Origin: Sphingomonadales bacterium | Lineage (GTDB): Bacteria > Pseudomonadota > Alphaproteobacteria > Sphingomonadales > Sphingomonadaceae | Length of the DNA: 5,972 bases | Direction: 5' to 3' | NCBI GenBank assembly: GCA_018067055.1 | Contig: JAGPVK010000253.1 | Location: 1 to 5,972, forward strand | Part shown: positions 1-5,315 of the stretch, piece after piece | Layout: every line of letters starts with the position of its first letter | Position numbering within the stretch: the first letter of the stretch is position 1 | The notes under the pieces: generated by a model | Database searches by the model: none | What the model was told of the DNA's origin: nothing | The model's input: the letters and a program-made list of their open reading frames with translations, nothing else | Made by a program: the position numbers and the translations under genes

Positions 1-105
1 TTTACCGGCAAGCGTGAAATGGATGGCTCGGCAATGATCAGCTATTTCGCGCCGCTGATGACCTGGCTGAAGAAAGAAAATAAGGGCAAGTCCTGCGGAT
101 GGTGA
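1..105 (+). CDS. M2 family (ACE-like) zinc metallopeptidase, C-terminal end only
   Basis: Frame 1 is open from the window edge to a TGA at 103-105 and gives 34 residues, including [19 protein letters not shown] and the ending SCGW. This resembles the extreme C terminus of peptidyl-dipeptidase A (angiotensin-converting-enzyme family, MEROPS M2), where a 'SAxxxYFxPLxxWLxxEN...GW' tail is typical. Family members are zinc dipeptidyl carboxypeptidases, in bacteria usually exported to the periplasm. The HEXXH zinc site and signal peptide would lie upstream, outside the window, so activity cannot be judged. The stop overlaps the start of the next gene (ATG at 99), suggesting the two are co-transcribed. 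The call rests on recognising a short tail; it is fairly distinctive but still only 34 residues. Confidence 0.72.
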   Translation, partial: FTGKREMDGSAMISYFAPLMTWLKKENKGKSCGW

Positions 106-737
106 TACTGATCAGCTATCTCGTTCGGCGTTGCATCCGCCTTGTCGCGCCCTTTGGCTTAGCGGTCTGGTCAGTAACGGCACCTGCACAATCCAATGAG
201 CAGGAAGGATCATTACTGGCCTACCCCTTGGCTGCGGGCGACGCGGCGCGAGTGGAAGTGACCGTTGCGTTTGTCAGCGATGGTTACCGCCGCGGACCAT
301 GCAAGATAGTGGAATCGAGCGGTGACAAACGCGCTGATGCCCAGGCCTGTCGAACGGTGTCTTTTTACAAGACAACTAAACCGCTATATGCGGTTACTTC
401 GGCTTGGTTGATGCCAGAATTTGAAGGAGAATTCATCGCGCCAAAACTCAAGAATTCGAAGAAAGTCGCAATGGCGATCTCGAATTCTTATCCGCGTTAT
501 GAATTGAGCAAAGGCCATCAAGGCACAACATCTGTCAAGTTGGTCATCGATATTACAGGTAAAGTCACGAATTGCATCGCTGCGCAGTCGAGCGGTTATG
601 CAACGCTGGACAGGGTGACCTGCAAACAGATGATGCGGGCCAAATATAACCCTGGGCAACTAAATGGCGAACCAACGGAGTCCATTGTTTACACTAGTAT
701 GTTCTGGGGAGCCGGATCCGGCCCCCCAGAACCATAA
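99..737 (+). CDS. Secreted TonB C-terminal-like protein with two tandem modules
   Basis: This 212-residue protein has a basic, hydrophobic N terminus that looks like a signal peptide, with likely cleavage near residues 30-32 (APA-QS). Residues about 131-203 match the TonB C-terminal fold pattern: 'YPRY', then a [11 protein letters not shown] strand, an SSG turn, 'LD', and 'Y-P-G-NGEP' before a final strand ending MFW. Residues about 42-107 look like a second, degenerate copy: YP at 42-43, VEVTVAF, an SSG turn, then a Cys. Both copies have a Cys pair at identical spacing (C68/C84 and C159/C175). There is no long proline-rich spacer of a true TonB, so direct energy transduction is doubtful; it is probably periplasmic. 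The ATG overlaps the upstream M2 peptidase stop, and AAGGG at 82-86 is a weak, distant ribosome binding site. Domain family is fairly secure; substrate or partner is unknown. Confidence 0.75.
   Translation: MVILISYLVRRCIRLVAPFGLAVWSVTAPAQSNEQEGSLLAYPLAAGDAARVEVTVAFVSDGYRRGPCKIVESSGDKRADAQACRTVSFYKTTKPLYAVTSAWLMPEFEGEFIAPKLKNSKKVAMAISNSYPRYELSKGHQGTTSVKLVIDITGKVTNCIAAQSSGYATLDRVTCKQMMRAKYNPGQLNGEPTESIVYTSMFWGAGSGPPEP
701..732. terminator. Strong hairpin at the end of the TonB-like gene, possible two-way terminator
   Basis: Arms 701-709 (GTTCTGGGG) and 724-732 (CCCCAGAAC) are exact reverse complements. Between them, 711-722 (GCCGGATCCGGC) is itself palindromic, and one A/C mismatch (710/723) separates the two parts. 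The stem covers the last codons of the TonB-like gene and ends 3 bases before its stop. On the plus strand only a short T run (741-744) follows, 8 bases after the stem. On the minus strand the stem starts 10 bases beyond the peroxiredoxin stop, with no T run after it. It could therefore end or stabilise both convergent transcripts, but it is not a canonical intrinsic terminator. The structure is seen; the function is inferred. Confidence 0.5.
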
Positions 738-742
738 GCGTT

Positions 743-1219
743 TTAAAGCTGGTCGAGCATATATTCCGCAGCACTGACCTTGAAGTCGCCCGGTGCTTCG
801 ACATTCAGTTCCTCGACAACGCCGTCGTTGACGATCATCGAGAAACGCTGGCCGCGCTTGCCGAGGCCAAAGCCGGAACCGTCCATAGTCAGGCCAACCG
901 CTTCGGCAAATTCGCCATTGCCGTCAGCCAGCATGGTGACGTCTTCTGAACCCGCTGCATCATTCCATGCACCCATTACGAACGCGTCATTGACAGCGGT
1001 GCAGGCAATTTCATCGACGCCCTTGGCTTTCAGCTCGGCGGCTTTTTCGACATAGCCCGGAAGATGTTTCGCGGAGCAGGTCGGCGTAAACGCGCCAGGA
1101 ACGGAAAACAGCGCCACTTTCTTGCCAGCGAAATATTCGCTTGAGCTGATTTGCTGCGGACCTTCTGCGGTCGCCTTGACCAATTTCACTTCTGGAATCT
1201 TGTCGCCTTTGTTAATCAT
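743..1219 (-). CDS. Peroxiredoxin, Prx5 type (1-Cys, glutathione/glutaredoxin-dependent likely)
   Basis: This 158-residue thiol peroxidase reduces hydrogen peroxide and organic hydroperoxides in the cytoplasm. The active-site motif PGAFTPTCS places the peroxidatic Cys at residue 48, with T45 of the PxxxTxxC motif. R125 in GQRFSMIV is the conserved active-site Arg of the Prx5 family. The only other Cys is C73; the C-terminal resolving Cys seen in animal Prx5 is absent, so recycling probably uses glutathione or glutaredoxin (family knowledge plus inference). The length is normal for the stand-alone bacterial form with no fused glutaredoxin. The ATG at 1217-1219 is preceded by AGGAG with 7 bases of spacing, which supports this start. 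It is convergent with the TonB-like gene (5-base gap) and divergent from yqgE. No OxyR-type site or clear promoter was recognised upstream. Confidence 0.93.
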   Translation of the reverse strand: MINKGDKIPEVKLVKATAEGPQQISSSEYFAGKKVALFSVPGAFTPTCSAKHLPGYVEKAAELKAKGVDEIACTAVNDAFVMGAWNDAAGSEDVTMLADGNGEFAEAVGLTMDGSGFGLGKRGQRFSMIVNDGVVEELNVEAPGDFKVSAAEYMLDQL

Positions 1220-1323
1220 ATCTTGCTCCTGGTTTTGATCGGGCGGTGAACAATCGCCTCTGTAGCTGATAGTGGTGGCAGGGCGATGAAATTACAAGCC
1301 AGCAACGCAGCGAAACAGGCTGC

Positions 1324-1352
1324 CTGCCAAATTTGCCATGGGCAGTTAATAT
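1324..1352 (+). promoter_or_regulatory. Candidate promoter for the YqgE/AlgH gene
   Basis: CTGCCA (1324-1329) and TAATAT (1347-1352) each match four of six bases of the sigma-70 hexamers and are 17 bases apart. Transcription would begin near 1359-1363, giving almost no leader before the ATG at 1363 or a very short one before the ATG at 1375. This would fit the lack of a ribosome binding site. Matches of this quality arise by chance, so confidence is low. Confidence 0.25.
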
Positions 1353-1355
1353 TTG

Positions 1356-1377
1356 CATCGCTATGCTGCCAGCGATG
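1356..1377 (+). other. Small hairpin enclosing the yqgE start codon
   Basis: CATCGCT (1356-1362) pairs exactly with AGCGATG (1371-1377) across an 8-base loop. The alternative ATG at 1363 sits in the loop and the preferred ATG at 1375 closes the stem. If transcribed it could limit initiation at 1375. A 7-base stem of this kind can occur by chance. Confidence 0.3.
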
Positions 1378-1935
1378 AACGATAGCGTTTACTTCTCTGG
1401 TCAATTTCTCCTCGCAACGCCGGGCATGGCGGACCCTCGCTTTGCGCGATCGGTTGTGGCCATCTGTTCGCATGATGAAAACGGGGCTTTGGGCATCAAT
1501 ATCGGAGAAACCGTCGAAGGGATCAGCTTCCACGATATTCTCGGACAGTTCGATATCGACACGGCCGCAGCACCGAACTGTGATGTGTTTCTTGGCGGTC
1601 CTCTGGAAACGCAGCGTGGCTTCATCCTCCACAGCCTCGATATCAACATGCTGGATACGCTTCAGGTGGGTGATAGCTGGGGGCTGAGCAGTTCAATTGA
1701 CATGCTCAACGCGATTGCCAAGGGCCGCGGCCCGGAAAAATGGAGCATCGCGCTGGGCTATTCCGGATGGGGAGAGGGCCAGCTGGAAAGCGAGCTGACC
1801 CAGAATGGCTGGACAATCGCCAAAGGCTCGCCCGACTGGTTGTACGAAACCCGGTCCGGTGACAAATGGTTGATGGCCTGGCAAGCGCTTGGCATCGATC
1901 CGACCAAGCTGTCGAGCGGCTTTGGCAGCGCCTGA
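1375..1935 (+). CDS. YqgE/AlgH family protein
   Basis: The 186-residue product shows the family's opening 'SGQFLLATPGMADPRFARSVV', then a 'HDENGALGINI' segment, FLGGPLETQRGFILH, and a WSIALGYSGWGEGQLE segment with the conserved GY-GW-GQLE pattern. Members are small soluble cytoplasmic proteins of unsettled function; the AlgH name comes from Pseudomonas alginate regulation, which need not apply here. Start choice: the frame is open from TTG 1333, with ATGs at 1363 and 1375. The ATG at 1375 gives MNDSVYFSGQF, matching where homologues normally begin, and a typical length. No ribosome binding site is visible before any of the three. The chosen ATG lies in the right arm of a 7-base-pair hairpin (1356-1377). 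It is followed by ahcY on the same strand, which has its own upstream signals. Confidence 0.9.
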   Translation: MNDSVYFSGQFLLATPGMADPRFARSVVAICSHDENGALGINIGETVEGISFHDILGQFDIDTAAAPNCDVFLGGPLETQRGFILHSLDINMLDTLQVGDSWGLSSSIDMLNAIAKGRGPEKWSIALGYSGWGEGQLESELTQNGWTIAKGSPDWLYETRSGDKWLMAWQALGIDPTKLSSGFGSA

Positions 1936-1980
1936 CCATTTGATTGTTACGATCTGCGGCGCTGTGGACACACAAAATAT

Positions 1981-2006
1981 CAAATATAAAGACATCTTTA
2001 TATTTG
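1981..2006. promoter_or_regulatory. Perfect palindromic operator upstream of ahcY (candidate SahR-type site)
   Basis: CAAATATAAAGA (1981-1992) and TCTTTATATTTG (1995-2006) are exact reverse complements separated by CA. It is the only such AT-rich perfect dyad I noticed in the window, and it lies about 85 bases before the ahcY start. It overlaps the -35 of a plausible ahcY promoter, the layout of a repressor site. Known background: in many Proteobacteria the ArsR-family repressor SahR, responding to S-adenosylhomocysteine, controls ahcY and other methionine-cycle genes through AT-rich palindromes. Assignment to SahR is inference from position and form; I cannot confirm the consensus for this lineage. 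The dyad itself is directly visible. Confidence 0.65.
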
Positions 2007-2032
2007 CTTCCAAGGCCACAAGTCTCTATTGA
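2004..2032 (+). promoter_or_regulatory. Candidate ahcY promoter
   Basis: TTGCTT (2004-2009) and TATTGA (2027-2032) are 17 bases apart, each matching four of six sigma-70 consensus bases. The expected start of transcription is near 2039, leaving a leader of roughly 55 bases to the GTG at 2093. The -35 overlaps the last bases of the palindrome at 1981-2006, so a protein bound there would block polymerase. This is inferred from sequence only. Confidence 0.4.
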
Positions 2033-2079
2033 AAAGCCATGTTGTCGCATCGGATTGCCCGTGCGGCATTTCGTTTTTC

Positions 2080-2085
2080 AAGGAG
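2080..2085 (+). promoter_or_regulatory. Ribosome binding site deciding the ahcY GTG start
   Basis: AAGGAG lies 7 bases before GTG 2093. It favours this codon over the upstream ATG at 2039, which has no comparable site. Confidence 0.85.
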
Positions 2086-2092
2086 ACAAGAC

Positions 2093-3493
2093 GTGGCCAC
2101 CGCAACCCAGGATTATGTAATCAAGGATATTTCCCTCGCTGATTTCGGTCGGAAAGAGATTGAAATCGCTGAAACTGAAATGCCGGGCTTGATGGCTTTG
2201 CGTGAAGAATTCGGCGCAGACAAGCCTTTGAAAGGCGCCCGGATCACCGGTTCGCTGCACATGACCATTCAGACCGCCGTTTTGATCGAAACTCTGCTCG
2301 ATCTTGGCGCAGAAGTGCGCTGGGCATCCTGCAACATCTTCTCGACCCAGGATCATGCTGCAGCGGCGATCGCAGCTGGCGGAACCCCTGTTTTCGCGAT
2401 CAAGGGCGAAACTCTCGAAGAATATTGGTCCTATGTTGAGCGCATTTTTGACTGGGGAACGGATGAAACCTGCAACCTGATCCTTGACGATGGCGGCGAT
2501 GCCACGATGTTCGCGCTCTGGGGCGCGCGGGTTGAAGCCGGTGAAGAATTGTTCAAGCCAGACAATGAAGAAGAAGAAGTCTTCGTCGCGACCCTGACCC
2601 GCTTTCTCGCCGAACGTCCCGGTTATCTGACCAAGACGGTTGCAGCGATCAAGGGCGTTTCGGAAGAAACCACTACCGGCGTGCATCGTCTCTATGAACT
2701 GGCCAAGATCGGCAAGCTTCCTTTCCCGGCGATCAACGTCAACGACAGCGTCACCAAGTCCAAGTTCGACAATCTCTACGGCTGCAAGGAATCGCTCGTC
2801 GACGCCATCCGTCGCGCAACCGACGTCATGCTGGCCGGCAAGGTCGCGGTTGTCGCCGGCTTCGGCGACGTCGGCAAGGGTTCGGCCCAGTCGCTCCGCA
2901 ACGGTGGCGCTCGCGTACTGGTTACGGAAATTGATCCGATCTGCGCGCTGCAAGCGGCCATGGAAGGCTTTGAAGTCGTGACCATGGACGAAGGCACAAA
3001 GCGGGGCGATATCTTCGTGACCACCACCGGCAACAAGGATGTGATCACGGTTGATCACATGCGCGCCATGAAGGACCGGGCGATCGTCTGTAACATCGGC
3101 CACTTCGACAGCGAGATCCAGATCAGCGCGCTCAAGAACATGCAATGGACCGAAATCAAGCCGCAGGTCGACGAAGTGAAATTCCCGGACGGCAAGAAGC
3201 TGATCATTCTGGCGCAAGGCCGTCTGGTCAACCTGGGTTGTGCAACCGGTCACCCGAGCTTTGTGATGTCGGCAAGCTTCACAAACCAGGTGCTGGCGCA
3301 GATCGAACTGTGGCTGCGTCCCGAGCAATATGAAAATGATGTTTATGTTCTGCCGAAGCATCTCGACGAGAAAGTCGCAGAATTGCACCTGGCGAAGCTC
3401 GGCGTGAAACTGGACACACTGAGCCAGGAACAGGCTGATTATATCGGCGTTCCGGTCGAAGGCCCGTTCAAGCCGGACCATTATCGCTACTAG
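2093..3493 (+). CDS. ahcY: Adenosylhomocysteinase (S-adenosyl-L-homocysteine hydrolase)
   Basis: This enzyme splits S-adenosylhomocysteine into adenosine and homocysteine using tightly bound NAD, relieving inhibition of methyltransferases and feeding the methionine cycle in the cytoplasm. The 466-residue product has HMT at 56-58 in the substrate domain, [11 protein letters not shown] at 217-227 with the catalytic Lys and Asp, the NAD-binding GFGDVGKG at 256-263, [23 protein letters not shown], and the conserved C-terminal KPDHYRY tail at 460-466. An acidic insert (EEEE near 159-162) marks the longer bacterial form. Start: GTG 2093 has AAGGAG at 2080-2085 with 7-base spacing, and the protein then begins as homologues do. 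An in-frame ATG at 2039 would add an Arg-rich 18-residue extension with no ribosome binding site. Regulation is probably through the palindrome at 1981-2006. The middle of the gene is much richer in G/C-ending codons than its start. Confidence 0.97.
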   Translation: MATATQDYVIKDISLADFGRKEIEIAETEMPGLMALREEFGADKPLKGARITGSLHMTIQTAVLIETLLDLGAEVRWASCNIFSTQDHAAAAIAAGGTPVFAIKGETLEEYWSYVERIFDWGTDETCNLILDDGGDATMFALWGARVEAGEELFKPDNEEEEVFVATLTRFLAERPGYLTKTVAAIKGVSEETTTGVHRLYELAKIGKLPFPAINVNDSVTKSKFDNLYGCKESLVDAIRRATDVMLAGKVAVVAGFGDVGKGSAQSLRNGGARVLVTEIDPICALQAAMEGFEVVTMDEGTKRGDIFVTTTGNKDVITVDHMRAMKDRAIVCNIGHFDSEIQISALKNMQWTEIKPQVDEVKFPDGKKLIILAQGRLVNLGCATGHPSFVMSASFTNQVLAQIELWLRPEQYENDVYVLPKHLDEKVAELHLAKLGVKLDTLSQEQADYIGVPVEGPFKPDHYRY

Positions 3494-3514
3494 GCTGATC
3501 TCAATCAGACAATC

Positions 3515-3552
3515 AAAAGCCGGGCCGTACGCAAATTACGGTCCGGCTTTTT
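3515..3552. terminator. Intrinsic terminator between ahcY and the lytic transglycosylase gene, probably bidirectional
   Basis: AAAAGCCGGGCCGTA (3515-3529) pairs with TACGGTCCGGCTTTT (3537-3551) with one G-T wobble and a 7-base loop. On the plus strand the stem runs into a T tract (3548-3552), 22 bases after the ahcY stop. The A run at 3515-3518 gives a matching U tract on the minus strand, where it lies 21 bases beyond the transglycosylase stop. It can therefore serve both convergent genes. Confidence 0.9.
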
Positions 3553-3572
3553 GGTTTCGGTGGCTGTTAGCG

Positions 3573-5315
3573 TCAGCGCGCCGTGAACTGGGTCTTTCTT
3601 TTGTCCGGATGACCGGGGAATTGGGGCCAGTGATTTTGTGACATGGCCCGTGCGCTGACCGACTGGATGCCGGCCTGTTTCTCGTACATCCAATAGTTCC
3701 GCAAAATGATCGACACATATCCGCGGGTCTCGACATACGGGATGCTCTCCATGAACAGCAGCGGATCGTCATTGTCCTTGATTTCACTGTTCCAGCGCTG
3801 AACCGCACCGGGCCCGGCATTATAGGCCGCGGCTATCTTCGGCAGCTTGCCTTCCGTGATCGATGATTTTCCGAGATATTCGAGATAGGATTGGCCATAT
3901 TCCAGATTGGTCGAAGGGCGGTACAGATCCGCTTCAGAAAAATTCAGGCCATTGGCGCGGGCGATATCGCCAGCTGTGCCTGGACGTACCTGCATCAACC
4001 CGATCGCATTCGCCGGGCTGACGACCTGACTGCGAAATGCGGATTCCTGCAAAGTATGCGCATAGATCAGCGCCGGATCGACGCGCCAACCGCCGTCGGG
4101 CTTCCATTTCGGTGACGGGAAACCGGCCTGAACGTCTGGCTTCATGCCGCGCGGGGCATTGTGGGCCAGCCATAGCTGAGTTCTCGGCAAATCCAGTTCG
4201 CGCGCCAGCTTGATCAGGGCAGGGTGATCGCTGTCGTCACCGATGGTTGCCTGATGCCGAAGCACCTCGTCAGCCAGCCGTTCTTCGCCAATCTCTACCA
4301 GGGCGATTGCCGCCCGGACATTCTCATGCCGTTCGAGCGCGTGCCAGTCCGACTTTTCAAATTGCTCTGCTAGTTTGGATTTTTCTGGTTCCATCCCCAG
4401 TGTCTGCACGGCGAGCATGCCATAAAAGCTGTCATCGAAACGCGCTGCTGCCTGCAGCTTGCCTTGTACCCTCTCCGGCTGACCGCATTTGAGATCAGAA
4501 CGAGCGCTCCAGTACAGACCCGCCGCTTTCAGGTCGACATTGGCAGCGGATCGTCCGACTTTTTCAAAAGCGCTACTGGCTGATCCGCAATCGTTCAGAC
4601 GCCACGCCGCCAGACCTGCAACCCAATTGGCATGACCGACCCAATCGCCAGCGCCATTTTGCGCCTGCCGCGCCAGGCGCAAGGCGGAAGCATCATCATT
4701 CTCGATATAATAGGACCAGGCTACCCGTTGCTCCAGTTCGGTGCGGCCTTCGTCCGACATTTGCATCGCGCTGGAATTGAGCAATTGCTCTGCGCCCTGC
4801 GGATTGTCGGTCTTGATAAATTCGATGATCTGGCCACGCACGCTATTCGCGGTGCTGTCCGAATCGACATCCTTTGGTTTCGATCGAATGGGCGAGCCTG
4901 GCACCCATGACAGGTTTCTGCGCTGCGGCAGGCTTGGCAGCAATTGTGCACCACGTTTCTGGGCGAGCCGTCCCAATTGGGCAGCTTGTGGAATTTGGGG
5001 GGCTTCATTGACCAGAGTCAGCAATGGCCCAAGTTCGGCGCGCGGGCTATTGGCGGCCAGAAAATATTCCGCCTGAGCGATCGATTTCAGCGGACCGGTC
5101 GGTGCCGTGTCCATCAGGGCTTTCGCTGTGTCCCACTGATTGGCGGTCATCGCCGAAAACAGCGCGCGATAATGATCGGATTGTTGCCGCTTCAGCTGTG
5201 ATGGCACATCCTTGGCGATCGACGCGCTATTGTAGAGGATGGCTCCGTCATCGGCGAGGGCGGGTGTCGCCATCAGGGTGAGCAGCGAGGCGGTCAGGGC
5301 AAATTTCATTTTCAC
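3573..5315 (-). CDS. Soluble lytic murein transglycosylase (Slt family)
   Basis: This periplasmic enzyme cleaves the MurNAc-GlcNAc bond of peptidoglycan to form 1,6-anhydro-MurNAc ends, used in wall turnover and insertion of envelope machines. From the GTG start the protein has 580 residues. An N-terminal signal peptide has likely cleavage after residue 21 (ALA-DD), with no lipobox Cys. A long alpha-helical region follows (about 30-400, with helix-repeat-like segments), as in the Slt superhelix. The catalytic SLT domain runs from about 415 to 550, with catalytic Glu424 in TLQESAF, GLMQV at 439-443 and AYNAGPG at 497-503. Start choice: GTG 5313-5315 overlaps the upstream gene's TGA (GTGA) and has AAGGA 10 bases before it. 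The ATG two codons later (5307-5309) is equally good for the protein but sits 16 bases from AAGGA. Very likely co-translated with the UDG-like gene. It ends at the shared terminator. Confidence 0.93.
   Translation of the reverse strand: MKMKFALTASLLTLMATPALADDGAILYNSASIAKDVPSQLKRQQSDHYRALFSAMTANQWDTAKALMDTAPTGPLKSIAQAEYFLAANSPRAELGPLLTLVNEAPQIPQAAQLGRLAQKRGAQLLPSLPQRRNLSWVPGSPIRSKPKDVDSDSTANSVRGQIIEFIKTDNPQGAEQLLNSSAMQMSDEGRTELEQRVAWSYYIENDDASALRLARQAQNGAGDWVGHANWVAGLAAWRLNDCGSASSAFEKVGRSAANVDLKAAGLYWSARSDLKCGQPERVQGKLQAAARFDDSFYGMLAVQTLGMEPEKSKLAEQFEKSDWHALERHENVRAAIALVEIGEERLADEVLRHQATIGDDSDHPALIKLARELDLPRTQLWLAHNAPRGMKPDVQAGFPSPKWKPDGGWRVDPALIYAHTLQESAFRSQVVSPANAIGLMQVRPGTAGDIARANGLNFSEADLYRPSTNLEYGQSYLEYLGKSSITEGKLPKIAAAYNAGPGAVQRWNSEIKDNDDPLLFMESIPYVETRGYVSIILRNYWMYEKQAGIQSVSARAMSQNHWPQFPGHPDKRKTQFTAR

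Noticed and set aside
35..119. Direct repeat TGATCAGCTAT at 35-45 and 109-119
   Set aside because: Only 11 bases, both inside coding sequence, and both encode an ISY tripeptide by chance; no further similarity around them beyond a few bases.
429..487. Three GAATTC sites within 59 bases
   Set aside because: Spacing is irregular and the stretch is a Lys/Asn-rich linker between the two modules; it looks like composition, not function.
1216..1632. 138-codon minus-strand frame across the peroxiredoxin-yqgE gap
   Set aside because: It overlaps most of the strongly supported yqgE start region antisense, shows no domain and starts inside it; a shadow frame.
2039..2092. N-terminal extension of AhcY from the ATG at 2039
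   Set aside because: It has no ribosome binding site, adds an Arg-rich 18-residue segment unlike homologues, and would start at about the predicted transcription start; GTG 2093 has AAGGAG at ideal spacing.
1936..2092. Possible SAH or SAM riboswitch in the ahcY leader
   Set aside because: I could not recognise the conserved core of the SAH, SAM-II or SAM/SAH motifs, and the predicted leader is only about 55 bases. A covariance-model search would settle it.
2078..3481. Long 467-codon open frame antisense to ahcY
   Set aside because: It mirrors the ahcY coding frame, shows no recognisable domain, and is explained by the codon usage of a GC-leaning gene on the other strand.
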